A DNA stretch of 64,000 nucleotides from JBASEY01 sp049652745 (GTDB lineage Bacteria; CSSED10-310): positions 186,001-250,000 of the forward strand of contig JBASEY010000023.1 in assembly GCA_049652745.1 (NCBI GenBank), read 5' to 3'. How positions within the stretch are numbered: the stretch's first letter is position 1; each line of letters begins with the position of its first letter. This document shows, in pieces, positions 17,718 through 26,198 of the stretch. The notes under the pieces are model-generated. The model made no database searches. It was not told the DNA's origin and was given only the letters and a program-made list of their open reading frames with translations. The translations under genes were made by a program, and so were the position numbers.

Positions 17718-18437
17718 ATGGATGAATGTAAAGCCGAATTACTGTCACTAACGAGATCGTGTTCTCGCTATCTGCTTTATTTACTGGATGAGGGTATCGA
17801 AGCCGTTTCTGTCAACCCTGAAACGAATCCGATATCGAAAGAATCGAAACCGACGATATTGGATGCAGCCCATGCACTTGAGCATTTAAGGCTTACGATT
17901 GGAGATTGCAGGCGATGTAAACTCCACCGCTCTCGTTCGAATTTGGTTTTCGGCGAAGGCAGTGTTGAGCCCGATCTTGTCCTGGTTGGTGAAGGTCCTG
18001 GATTTGATGAAGATCGACAGGGGAGACCCTTTGTCGGAGCTGCAGGCCAGCTTCTGAATAAAATTATAAAAGCGATGGGATTAGCTAGAGAACAAATTTA
18101 TATTTGTAATATTGTCAAATGTCATCCACCTAAAAACCGAGACCCGGAACAGGACGAAATTGAAATTTGCGGACATTTTTTGATCGAACAACTCGAAATT
18201 TTGAAACCTAAAATGATCCTGGCTTTAGGCAGAATCTCAGGAAGATTTCTAACAGGAAGTCCACCAACTACGCCTATTTCTGCATTGAGAAATCGTATTT
18301 ACTCATTTAGAGGTATCGATACCGCTGTTACTTATCATCCGTCGGCTCTTTTAAGAAATCCCGCCTATCGCCGTCCGGTATGGGAAGATGTTCAAGCTGT
18401 GATGAAGCATCTGGAACGCCCGATTCCACTTCTATGA
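17718..18437 (+). CDS. Uracil-DNA glycosylase, family 4 (Fe-S)
   Basis: Removes uracil from DNA in base-excision repair. The core begins near residue 55 with LRLTIGDCRRCKLHRSRSNLVFGEG, where two Cys ligate the cluster, then LVGEGPGFDEDRQGRPFVGAAGQLL (motif GEGPG, catalytic loop). ICNIVKCHPPKNRDP and EICGHFL carry the other two cluster Cys, and TYHPSALLR is the closing HPS/A motif. The 239-aa length includes a 50-residue N-terminal extension seen in many bacterial family-4 enzymes, whose role is unknown. The start is ATG 17718 (GTG 17712 is an alternative); a reading from 17637 would run 70 bp into the HEAT gene. Confidence 0.92.
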   Translation: MDECKAELLSLTRSCSRYLLYLLDEGIEAVSVNPETNPISKESKPTILDAAHALEHLRLTIGDCRRCKLHRSRSNLVFGEGSVEPDLVLVGEGPGFDEDRQGRPFVGAAGQLLNKIIKAMGLAREQIYICNIVKCHPPKNRDPEQDEIEICGHFLIEQLEILKPKMILALGRISGRFLTGSPPTTPISALRNRIYSFRGIDTAVTYHPSALLRNPAYRRPVWEDVQAVMKHLERPIPLL

Positions 18438-18439
18438 TC

Positions 18440-18468
18440 TTGAATAAGTGATCAATTTTTTTTAAAAT
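18440..18468 (+). promoter_or_regulatory. Sigma-70 type promoter for def operon
   Basis: TTGAAT (18440-18445), a 17-bp spacer and TAAAAT (18463-18468). Transcription would start near 18475, about 30 nt before the def start, with GGAGG and AAGGAG sites in the leader. It is the only recognisable promoter at the head of the def-fmt-PASTA-rpe-pur gene run. Confidence 0.55.
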
Positions 18469-18503
18469 AGTGTGATCGGAGGACGGAAGGAGATATTTTA
18501 TTT

Positions 18504-19025
18504 ATGGCACTGAAGAAGATTTATACATACGGAGCTTCCGTTCTGAGAGAGCGGGCGGAACCTATTGAACAGGTTACGCCGGAGATCATGCGTTTGGCTG
18601 ACGACATGTTGGAAATGATGAAAAAGGCTTCGGGAATCGGGTTGGCTGCACCTCAAGTCGGCGAATCGGTGCGAATGATTATTGTGACATATGGCCTGGA
18701 AGAGGAGAAGCCTGAACCCAAAGTGATATTGAATCCTGAAATTCTCGATCATTCGATTTCTACGGAAGTTATGGAAGAGGGTTGTTTGAGCGTTCCTGAA
18801 GAAACCGGCCTCGTCACGCGGTGGACAGACATTATTATTCGAGGGCTATCCCTTGACGGCCGACCTTTTGAAGAAAAGCTTCAAGGCTTGACGGCACGGA
18901 TATTTCAACATGAATACGATCACCTGGAAGGTGTACTGTTCATAGATAGGTTGTCTTTTCTTAAACGTGATGTTGTTAAACGTCGGCTGAAAAAGCGTTT
19001 GAAACAGGAAATGAACGTTTCATGA
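18504..19025 (+). CDS. def: Peptide deformylase
   Basis: Metallo-hydrolase that removes the formyl group from nascent proteins at the ribosome exit. All three family motifs are present: GIGLAAPQVG (residues 44-53), EEGCLSVP with metal-ligand Cys94, and QHEYDHLEG with His136 and His140 as ligands and Glu137 as catalyst. The length of 173 aa is normal. AAGGAG precedes the ATG. The stop overlaps the start of fmt by four bases (ATGA), the common def-fmt arrangement that couples deformylation with formylation of initiator tRNA. Confidence 0.97.
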   Translation: MALKKIYTYGASVLRERAEPIEQVTPEIMRLADDMLEMMKKASGIGLAAPQVGESVRMIIVTYGLEEEKPEPKVILNPEILDHSISTEVMEEGCLSVPEETGLVTRWTDIIIRGLSLDGRPFEEKLQGLTARIFQHEYDHLEGVLFIDRLSFLKRDVVKRRLKKRLKQEMNVS

Positions 19026-20026
19026 CACTCATGAGTCGACCTAAAACAATTTTTATGGGCACCTCCGAGTTTGCTGTGCCTGTGCTTCAAGCTTTGCATC
19101 AGAATGAGTATGACATCTGCCTGGTTGTGTCTCAACCGGACCGCCCCAGAGGGCGTCACTTGAAGACTGTGGCCACACCGATAAAAAACCTTGCTGAAAA
19201 GCTGGGTTTGCAACTTTTTCAACCGGAGAAGTTATGTCGATCGGTCTGCATGGAAAAAATTGTGAATCTTCATCCCGATATCATCATTACAGCGGCTTAT
19301 GGACAAATTCTCACTAAAAAATTTCTTGCGATCCCACGGTATGGAGTATTGAATGTTCACGCGTCGCTTCTTCCTCTCTATAGAGGTCCAGCACCAATTC
19401 AAGCAGCTATTATAGCCGGTGAAAAGACGACCGGCGTCACGATTATGCTTACCGAATTCAGTGTCGACTCAGGTCCGATTTTAACCAGACAGGCCGAAGC
19501 CATCCATCCCCTGGATACCGCCGGAACGCTTCAAGGCCGGCTGGCAAAAATTGGTGCAGAGCTGTTGCTCAAGACCATACCAGGCTATATTTCCGGCGAG
19601 ATATCTCCACAGGAACAAGATCATTCCAAAGCCACGTTCACCCGGCGGTATACCAGTGATGATGGCTGGATCAACTGGCACCAATCCGCTGAACAGGTTG
19701 CCAATCATGTACGAGGAATGAATCCATGCCCCGGCGCTTTTACATCATGTGGAGATATGCGTTTAAAAATCACTTCAGCATATCCTTTCGCTCGAGAGAC
19801 CGTAGCCGAAGTTCCAGGAACGATTGTCGATGTAGTTAGGGGCAAAGGTATTCTCATTATGACCGGTTATGGTCTTTTGCTATGTGAAGACCTTCAACCT
19901 GCTTGTCGAAAACAGATGAAAGGCGATATGCTCATTTATGGGCGATATGCCGCCTTGGGTGATGTTCTGGGTTCCAGTTTGATCGATGGAGATAGCACGC
20001 GATGTTTCGACCCTCTTCCATCCTAA
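19022..20026 (+). CDS. fmt: Methionyl-tRNA formyltransferase
   Basis: Formylates Met-tRNAfMet using 10-formyl-THF. FMGTSEFAVPVLQAL opens the Rossmann domain; NVHASLLPLYRGPAPIQ holds the catalytic Asn and His and the SLLP loop; DSGPIL follows. The C-terminal OB-like tRNA-binding domain begins near residue 210 (VANHVRGMNPCPGAFT). The 334-aa length is slightly above the usual 310-320. The first ATG (19022) overlaps the def stop; ATG 19031 is a possible alternative. The 3' end overlaps the PASTA gene by 25 bp. Confidence 0.96.
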   Translation: MTLMSRPKTIFMGTSEFAVPVLQALHQNEYDICLVVSQPDRPRGRHLKTVATPIKNLAEKLGLQLFQPEKLCRSVCMEKIVNLHPDIIITAAYGQILTKKFLAIPRYGVLNVHASLLPLYRGPAPIQAAIIAGEKTTGVTIMLTEFSVDSGPILTRQAEAIHPLDTAGTLQGRLAKIGAELLLKTIPGYISGEISPQEQDHSKATFTRRYTSDDGWINWHQSAEQVANHVRGMNPCPGAFTSCGDMRLKITSAYPFARETVAEVPGTIVDVVRGKGILIMTGYGLLLCEDLQPACRKQMKGDMLIYGRYAALGDVLGSSLIDGDSTRCFDPLPS

Positions 20027-20940
20027 AGTTTTTACTAGGATTTGCCAGCTTTGCACTACTGGCGGCTCTAGCCGGGTGGATCACTTTAGTATGGATGACG
20101 TCGGGTGGCGATGTCTACATACCCGATGTGATCGGAAAAAAACTCACTGATGCTCTAGGAGATCTCCAAAGCAATAGTCTATACCTGGTCCTGGATGGTG
20201 AGGAAAATCACGCAGAAGCGCCGCGTGGTGTTGTGATAGCGCAAAACCCGCCTGCCGGATCGATTCGAAAAGCCTATTCAACGGTCCGCGTCATTCTTTC
20301 GGCTGGACCCAAACGGCTGGAAATGCCCGATTTGCGCGGCTATGGTGTGCGGCAGGCGCGTTTGGAAGCCAATGAGCTGGTAAACGGTGTATTTACCGAA
20401 TACTTTATTCCTCATCATGATTATTCGGAAGGCGAGATCGTTGCACATATTCCCGGTCCCGGGGAAGTCATAGTACCCAATAGCGGCATATCATTTTTGG
20501 TCAGTGTCGGTCCACCCAAAAAGCGTTATCGAATGCCTGATGTTATAGGCTTGACGTTGAAAGAAACACGCGGCGTGCTCCAACAGTTTTCCGCTCATCT
20601 CGATATCACCGTCAGTGACAGAAGAGAATTCGGGCCTGGGATCGTCATCGATCAGTCACCCGAGCCTGGCAGCCCGCTTGAGCTCGGAAACAAAATTCAA
20701 TTGATCGTTACCCCACAGGACGGCAACACTCTGGTTCCAAAACGTTTTACGTGGAAAACACCGCCTGGATTATTGAATAAAAACATGTTGGCCACCTATA
20801 CTGTTCGAGGAAAATCGGAAATTCTTGCCGAATATGAAGTGAAACCCTCGGAAGATATCACTTTGTTCGTCCCGGAAACCGGTATCGGATTACTGGAAAT
20901 TTTTCTGGATGGCGTGGTTGTATATTCCGAAGTTCGTTGA
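20002..20940 (+). CDS. Membrane-anchored PASTA-domain protein
   Basis: 312 aa. An N-terminal membrane anchor (FLLGFASFALLAALAGWITLVWM) is followed by three PASTA domains (VYIPDVIGKKLTDAL, LEMPDLRGYGVRQAR, YRMPDVIGLTLKETR), each ending in an xPxxG-type turn, and a beta-rich C-terminal segment. PASTA domains bind peptidoglycan stem peptides or beta-lactams in Ser/Thr kinases and PBPs. Here there is no kinase or transpeptidase domain, so it is a stand-alone periplasmic PASTA protein. The gene lies between fmt and rpe, an arrangement I recall from delta-proteobacteria-like genomes. GGAG lies 10 bases before the ATG. Confidence 0.88.
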   Translation: MFRPSSILKFLLGFASFALLAALAGWITLVWMTSGGDVYIPDVIGKKLTDALGDLQSNSLYLVLDGEENHAEAPRGVVIAQNPPAGSIRKAYSTVRVILSAGPKRLEMPDLRGYGVRQARLEANELVNGVFTEYFIPHHDYSEGEIVAHIPGPGEVIVPNSGISFLVSVGPPKKRYRMPDVIGLTLKETRGVLQQFSAHLDITVSDRREFGPGIVIDQSPEPGSPLELGNKIQLIVTPQDGNTLVPKRFTWKTPPGLLNKNMLATYTVRGKSEILAEYEVKPSEDITLFVPETGIGLLEIFLDGVVVYSEVR

Positions 20941-20951
20941 AAAGAGGTTTT

Positions 20952-21620
20952 ATGATTAAAATAGCTCCTTCACTTTTATCCGCCGACTTTGCGAATCTTT
21001 CACACGATATTGACGTCGTCACGAAAGCCGGCGCTCACGCATTACATATCGATGTCATGGATGGACATTACGTGCCCAATATCACAATTGGCCCTCCCGT
21101 CATCAAGGCGATAAGACGAATAACATCTCTTCCGCTGGATGTTCATCTAATGATTGAAAAACCTGAACGATTCATCACGGAATTTGTGGATGCCGGAGCT
21201 GATCAACTGTGCGTACATGTCGAAGCTTGTCCACATATACATCGAACCTTGGGTAAAATAAGAGAGGCAGGGGCTAAAGCAGGCGTGTCTTTAAACCCCG
21301 GCACCGCTCTGGGAACCATATCAGAAATCCTTCATCTAGCTGACTTTGTACTTATCATGAGTGTCAATCCCGGCTTTGGAGGCCAAGCGTTCATACCTGA
21401 ATCCATCAATAAAATACAACGCCTTGCAAACGTCATCCAAAGCCGCCAAGCCAATACATTCATTTCCGTTGACGGCGGAGTCTGCGAAAATAATGTTACC
21501 CAACTGGTCGCAGCCGGCGCTTCCTTATTAGTGGCCGGATCTTCCATTTTCGGTGCGCCCGATCCCGCAGGCGCGCTCAAAAATCTGATTTCAACAGCGA
21601 ATTCGGCAAAAAACGCCTGA
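20952..21620 (+). CDS. rpe: Ribulose-phosphate 3-epimerase
   Basis: Interconverts ribulose-5-phosphate and xylulose-5-phosphate in the pentose phosphate pathway. The 222-aa TIM barrel shows IAPSLLSADFANL, HIDVMDGHYVPNITIGP, VDVHLMIEKP-like LDVHLMIEKPERF, MSVNPGFGGQ and VDGGV, all classic. Metal-binding His and Asp are in HIDVMDGH. The start is ATG 20952 behind AAGAGG; the in-frame TTG at 20937 overlaps the PASTA stop and is less likely. It supplies ribose for the purine genes that follow. Confidence 0.96.
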   Translation: MIKIAPSLLSADFANLSHDIDVVTKAGAHALHIDVMDGHYVPNITIGPPVIKAIRRITSLPLDVHLMIEKPERFITEFVDAGADQLCVHVEACPHIHRTLGKIREAGAKAGVSLNPGTALGTISEILHLADFVLIMSVNPGFGGQAFIPESINKIQRLANVIQSRQANTFISVDGGVCENNVTQLVAAGASLLVAGSSIFGAPDPAGALKNLISTANSAKNA

Positions 21621-21640
21621 ATATTTCGGAGAATTCTTTT

Positions 21641-23194
21641 ATGGACCAACATTTTTCAAGAGCCTTAATCACAGTTTCGGATAAAACAGGTCTGATCGAA
21701 CTGGCGAACATATTTCATTCTCTTGGAATAGAAATTGTTTCAACAGGAGGAACGGCGAATCATATATCCCAATCGGGAATTCCTGTGACACCTGTCGCCG
21801 ATGTAACCGGATTTCCTGAAATTCTTGACGGAAGAGTTAAAACTCTCCATCCATCAATACATGGCGCAATCCTTGCCGATACTCAAAACCCATCACATCT
21901 GCAGCAGCTCAAAGAAAATCGCATCACTCCTTTCCAGATAGTTGTCGTAAACTTATACCCGTTTGAAAAGACGGTTATGAAAAATCCGGATGACGTTTCA
22001 ACCATTATAGAAAACATCGATATCGGCGGTCCTTGTCTTATGCGTGCAGCCGCTAAAAACTATAAAAACATCCTGATAATTTCGGATCCGGGTGACTATG
22101 AGTTTGTTTCCAATCACCTGAAAAACCGGATTCCATTCACAGAAAACGAAAGAAAATCACTGGCAGCCAAAGCCTTTGAGCACACCAGTCGATATGATTA
22201 TTTAATCAGCTCGTGGATGAACAAATACATCATTAATACCAATGAATTACCTGATTATATTCAAGTATTACTTGAGAAGAAAACCGATTGTCGTTATGGG
22301 GAAAACCCGCATCAGTCAGCAGCGATATACCATGTACCTCTAACTGAAAACACCGGCTTATTGGGGCACAAGCAGCTTGGAGGCAAGGAGCTTTCTTTCA
22401 ATAACTTGCTCGATATGCAGGCAGCCTGGAACATGGTGATGGCTTTCAAGAATCCCGCCGCTGTCATTGTCAAACATCAAAATCCCTGTGGTGCTGCTGA
22501 ATCGGCGTCGCTTGCTACAGCTTATGATCTGGCCTTTTCATGTGATCCGCAATCAGCTTTTGGTGGAATCGTCGCGCTTAATAGACCTGTCGATCTAGAT
22601 ACTGCAGCGGCAATACATTCTTCCGCTTTTTTAGAGGTCATCGCGGCACCTTCGTTCAGTTCGGATGCTCTTGAGCTGTTAAAGCGAAAAAAGAACCGAC
22701 GTCTCATCGAAATCCTCATCCCCGATCACTGTATATTTCGCCATGACATTCGCTTGATAGAAAATGGAGCTCTTGTTCAGACTCAGGACACCTCAACTGA
22801 GTCTCGTGCTGATTTTTCCATTATTTCTGAGCGTATACCCACTGAAAATGAGTGGAGAGACATGATTTTCGGTTGGACGCTTGTACGCTTCGTCAAGTCG
22901 AATGCGATCGTTTGTGTTCGTGATCAGATGGCCGTCGGCGTTGGAGCCGGTCAAATGAGCCGAGTCGATTCTGTAGAAATTTCATTGAAAAAAGCTGGAG
23001 AAAGGTCTTTTGGCGGAGTTCTTGCCTCTGATGCGTTTTTTCCATTTCGTGACAGTATAGATCGTGCGGCGGAAGCGGGAATAACTGCCATTATACAGCC
23101 GGGTGGTTCCAAAGGTGACCAGGAGGTTATCGAAGCCTGTAATGCTCATAATATAGCCTTGGTATTTACCAATATCCGGCATTTTCGTCATTGA
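21641..23194 (+). CDS. purH: Bifunctional AICAR transformylase/IMP cyclohydrolase
   Basis: Catalyses the last two steps of IMP synthesis. The N-terminal MGS-like cyclohydrolase domain (residues 1-200) has SDKTGLIELA, STGGTA and the RVKTLHPSIHGAIL motif. The transformylase domain carries RYGENPHQSAA, VKHQNPCGAA with the catalytic Lys-His, and SDAFFPFRDSID near the C-terminus. The length of 517 aa is normal. A GGAG site precedes the ATG. It heads a purH-purD-purE run, so purine genes are partly clustered; the other pur genes are not in the window. Confidence 0.97.
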   Translation: MDQHFSRALITVSDKTGLIELANIFHSLGIEIVSTGGTANHISQSGIPVTPVADVTGFPEILDGRVKTLHPSIHGAILADTQNPSHLQQLKENRITPFQIVVVNLYPFEKTVMKNPDDVSTIIENIDIGGPCLMRAAAKNYKNILIISDPGDYEFVSNHLKNRIPFTENERKSLAAKAFEHTSRYDYLISSWMNKYIINTNELPDYIQVLLEKKTDCRYGENPHQSAAIYHVPLTENTGLLGHKQLGGKELSFNNLLDMQAAWNMVMAFKNPAAVIVKHQNPCGAAESASLATAYDLAFSCDPQSAFGGIVALNRPVDLDTAAAIHSSAFLEVIAAPSFSSDALELLKRKKNRRLIEILIPDHCIFRHDIRLIENGALVQTQDTSTESRADFSIISERIPTENEWRDMIFGWTLVRFVKSNAIVCVRDQMAVGVGAGQMSRVDSVEISLKKAGERSFGGVLASDAFFPFRDSIDRAAEAGITAIIQPGGSKGDQEVIEACNAHNIALVFTNIRHFRH

Positions 23195-23209
23195 AGACAG
23201 GATGTTGCT

Positions 23210-24508
23210 ATGAAAGTTATGGTCATTGGTTCTGGTGGTCGAGAACATGCGTTGGTTTGGAAGCTATCGCAATCGGCTATCGTCAAACGGCTTTATGCCG
23301 CTCCCGGCAATGCCGGCATAGCGCAACATGCTGAATGTATCGATATTAAAGCGGATGACATAGATGCTCTTGCCAGGTATGCTTCCAAATCCGCCATAGA
23401 TTTAGTTGTGGTCGGGCCGGAAGCTCCGCTTGCCTTAGGTCTATCGGATTTGTTGAAAACCCACAAGGTGTTGGTTTTTGGCCCTAATGCTGCTGCAGCA
23501 ATGCTTGAGAGCAGCAAAGCAGCCGCTAAAAATTTTTGCATGCGCCACGGTATTCCGGTTGCAGGCTTCGATATCTGTTCTTCACCGGATGAGGTTTTGG
23601 AGTGTGCAGCAAAACGATTGAATACTTGTGTGTTGAAAGCGGATGGCCTTGCTTCGGGCAAGGGTGTTTTTGTATGCAGATCGTCTGAAAGTGTGAGACA
23701 AGCTGTTGATGCCTTGTTTATAACCGGTGAATTTGGGAAAGCTTCTTCACGTGTCCTCGTCGAAGATCTTCTGAAAGGAGAAGAAGCTTCGATTCTGGCT
23801 CTGGTTGATGGAAAATCATATATCATCCTTGAATCCAGCCAGGACCACAAAGCAGCTTTCGACAATGACCAAGGACCGAATACAGGCGGTATGGGCGCTT
23901 ACTCCCCCACGCCTGTAGTCACACCCGATATCTTGAAACTGATTGAAAACACCATTATCAATCCAGCCGTGTCCGGGATGGCCTCCGAAGGCAATCCGTT
24001 TGTCGGAGTGCTCTACGCTGGGCTGATGATTCAAGAAGGAATACCCAAACTATTGGAGTTCAATGTTCGTTTTGGCGATCCTGAAACTCAGCCTCTTCTT
24101 TACCGATTACAGTCTGACCTGGGCGAATTGCTGCTTGCGACTGCTCAAGGCGATTTGCACCGTCATCCAAAGTTGAAATGGTCGTCCGATCCGGCGGTAT
24201 GTGTTGTGATGGCATCAGGTGGTTATCCGGGAAAATACAGAAAAGGTCTGGAAATAACAGGGCTGGAAGACGTTGCAACGTTTCCGAATACAATAGTGTT
24301 TCATGCCGGAACAAAGAAGGATGACAAGGGCCGCTACTTCACCAACGGTGGAAGGGTTCTAGGTGTAACCGGTTCGGGCGGGACGATACAAGAAGCTTGT
24401 TCCACTGTTTATCGAGCCGTTCACAGCATACACTTTACCGGAGGATTTTATCGATCGGATATTGCTTATCGGGCTCTGGCTCGAACAGATTCAGGAGGTG
24501 CCAAATGA
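23210..24508 (+). CDS. purD: Phosphoribosylamine--glycine ligase
   Basis: Makes GAR from phosphoribosylamine, glycine and ATP, the second step of purine synthesis. MKVMVIGSGGREHAL is the N-domain signature, VVGPEAPLALGL follows, KADGLASGKGV lies in the ATP-grasp, and DHKAAFDNDQGPNTGGMGAYSP with EFNVRFGDPETQ gives the catalytic and metal-binding part. The 432-aa length is typical. It lies 15 bp after purH and overlaps purE by four bases (ATGA). Confidence 0.97.
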   Translation: MKVMVIGSGGREHALVWKLSQSAIVKRLYAAPGNAGIAQHAECIDIKADDIDALARYASKSAIDLVVVGPEAPLALGLSDLLKTHKVLVFGPNAAAAMLESSKAAAKNFCMRHGIPVAGFDICSSPDEVLECAAKRLNTCVLKADGLASGKGVFVCRSSESVRQAVDALFITGEFGKASSRVLVEDLLKGEEASILALVDGKSYIILESSQDHKAAFDNDQGPNTGGMGAYSPTPVVTPDILKLIENTIINPAVSGMASEGNPFVGVLYAGLMIQEGIPKLLEFNVRFGDPETQPLLYRLQSDLGELLLATAQGDLHRHPKLKWSSDPAVCVVMASGGYPGKYRKGLEITGLEDVATFPNTIVFHAGTKKDDKGRYFTNGGRVLGVTGSGGTIQEACSTVYRAVHSIHFTGGFYRSDIAYRALARTDSGGAK

Positions 24509-25014
24509 AATCGTCTCCTCGTGTTTTAATAGTTCTTGGAAGTACATCGGACAAGGAAATCATCGAGCCTGCCATATCGACACTGAAAAGTTTTCAAGTT
24601 CCTTTTGAAGTGCGAATAAGCTCTGCTCATAGAACTCCAAAAAGGACTGTCGAGCTGGCTCAACAAGCCGAGAGCAAAGGATTTAAAGTGATCATTGCCG
24701 CAGCAGGTTGGTCGGCCGGCCTTCCCGGGACTCTCGCCGCCGAATCCATTCTTCCCGTTATCGGTGTTCCGGTTCCTTCGTCGGTTTTACTGGGAATGGA
24801 TGCTATGCTTTCGATGGTCCAAATGCCTCCAGGCGTTCCTGTTGCTACAGTTGCCGTCGGCAAAGGCGGAGCTAAAAATGCTGCTTTGCTGGCTATTCAA
24901 ATACTCGCCAATGAATTTGAAGAATTGAAAGAGCCCTTAAAAAAATATAAGCGTGATATGGCGCAATCCGTAATCGAAGCGGCCGAAGAATATGAATTTT
25001 CCTGGATGGAATAG
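24505..25014 (+). CDS. purE: N5-carboxyaminoimidazole ribonucleotide mutase
   Basis: 169 aa, class I PurE. GSTSDKEIIEPA (P-loop-like start), SAHRTPKRTVE (catalytic His) and AAAGWSAGLPGTLAAE are diagnostic; class I normally reads AGGAAHLPG, so the tryptophan-serine variant here is a mild departure. The start is ATG 24505 with AGGAGG eight bases upstream and an ATGA overlap with purD; a reading from 24397 is rejected because it lies inside purD. PurK is not in view. Last gene of the run, converging on the Spy-like gene only 6 bp away with no hairpin terminator seen. Confidence 0.93.
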   Translation: MKSSPRVLIVLGSTSDKEIIEPAISTLKSFQVPFEVRISSAHRTPKRTVELAQQAESKGFKVIIAAAGWSAGLPGTLAAESILPVIGVPVPSSVLLGMDAMLSMVQMPPGVPVATVAVGKGGAKNAALLAIQILANEFEELKEPLKKYKRDMAQSVIEAAEEYEFSWME

Positions 25015-25020
25015 ACCACG

Positions 25021-25605
25021 TTACATCGGCATATCCGATGCGTTGCCGCTTTCTTTAAAGCCGCCTTTGCGATCATGCAAAAATCTGCGTATGTTTTGAT
25101 GAAAATCCGCTTCCACCAACAAGAACTTGGCTTGCTGTTCCAAGGTCAACAATTCGAAAATTTCGTTAATCCGATTCAATTCCGCTGTCGCTTGTTGAAG
25201 ACGTAATTTTTTTATCCGGTCAACCATTGTTTCCAGATTCTCTGTTTTCTCGCCTTTCTCCAAAGCCATTCTCAATTCTTGATTAGCGCTCTGAATATCT
25301 TTCAACTGCTGGTAACGCAATTCTTCAAGCTCTCGAACTCTAGGGTAGATTTTTTCCGCCATTTTCTCGTCGATTTCCAGAGCCTCGGTAAGTTTCCAGA
25401 TTTTTAATGACAGCATCATATCACGAGCCTTTTGATGGCGCGGTCCTTCGTGGTGCATTCTACCCATTCCCGATGAAAAGCTGCAATTTACCGGGGGATC
25501 GCCTGTCGAAACGCTTTCATTTTGCGCATAAACGGATATTGAAAAGAATGCCATGATCAGAAGAAATGGTAAAACACGGCAATTCTGTCTTAAGGCTCTA
25601 CTCAC
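25021..25605 (-). CDS. Spy/CpxP-like periplasmic protein of an ECF stress module
   Basis: 194 aa from GTG 25605, which overlaps the TGA of the anti-sigma gene as GTGA and has AAGGAGG at good spacing; an ATG further up at 25632 is unlikely. A signal peptide (RVLPFLLIMAFFSISVYA) is followed by an all-helical, charged domain containing MMLSLKIWKLTEALEIDEKMAEKI and LNRINEIFELLTLEQQAKFLL, the LTxxQ-type repeat of Spy/CpxP/CnrX. Met/His-rich ends (MGRMHHEG, DMPM) could bind metal. In related modules this protein senses misfolding or metals in the periplasm and feeds back on the anti-sigma factor. Confidence 0.8.
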   Translation of the reverse strand: MSRALRQNCRVLPFLLIMAFFSISVYAQNESVSTGDPPVNCSFSSGMGRMHHEGPRHQKARDMMLSLKIWKLTEALEIDEKMAEKIYPRVRELEELRYQQLKDIQSANQELRMALEKGEKTENLETMVDRIKKLRLQQATAELNRINEIFELLTLEQQAKFLLVEADFHQNIRRFLHDRKGGFKESGNASDMPM

Positions 25606-26198
25606 ATCAAATACCTCCTTAATAGATTCCATTCTTTTTCATTTAAATCAGACAAGGCCGTATATACCGTCTCGTCATTTAAATAGGGCGTCGATACGGA
25701 GAGTGTTTCTAGAACATCGGATATCAAGCCATTATCGCTTTGCATAATAACAGCCGTTTCGAGATCGGCTTCATTATAGAGTAAAATATCTATATTCATC
25801 AGATCTATGATATCAGCAAATGTATCATCATTTACAACAATATTTTGCGAAATTTGCTGAGGAGCGGATTGTCGATCGAATGGAGATAAGATTATAAAAA
25901 AGGCGATCATAGCGGCAAGAGCAATGCCAACCACAGGATTAAACCCGTGCAAAGTCTTTGGTTTTATTGCCCGTATTGTGTCCGTGACGTTGATACGAAT
26001 CCTGGCCTTGGCACGTTGGCTCAATTCAACCGGCTCGGCATCCAACAAAAGGTTTTCAATTTGGAGAAGGTCATCATAGAGCTGTTTACACGTCGGACAA
26101 TCAGTCAGGTGGTCTTGCATCCGATCTGAAATATTGAGGATACGATCATCAAAACAACCTGATTCTAATGCTTTTTCCAACTTTCGACATCGGCTCAT
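25602..26198 (-). CDS. Anti-sigma factor with zinc-finger (zf-HC2) domain
   Basis: 198 aa. The N-terminal cytoplasmic anti-sigma domain contains the HxxxCxxC zinc motif (HLTDCPTCK, about residues 30-38). One membrane segment follows (VVGIALAAMIAFFIILSPF, about 88-106), then a periplasmic part of about 90 residues rich in Asp and Leu. It would hold the adjoining ECF sigma factor inactive at the membrane until a periplasmic signal arrives. The start overlaps the sigma gene by four bases. The periplasmic tail has no recognised sensor fold; the Spy-like product of the next gene is its likely partner. Confidence 0.86.
   Translation of the reverse strand: MSRCRKLEKALESGCFDDRILNISDRMQDHLTDCPTCKQLYDDLLQIENLLLDAEPVELSQRAKARIRINVTDTIRAIKPKTLHGFNPVVGIALAAMIAFFIILSPFDRQSAPQQISQNIVVNDDTFADIIDLMNIDILLYNEADLETAVIMQSDNGLISDVLETLSVSTPYLNDETVYTALSDLNEKEWNLLRRYLM

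Noticed and set aside
23293..23865. 190-codon minus-strand frame over purD
   Set aside because: Shadow of purD, no motif.
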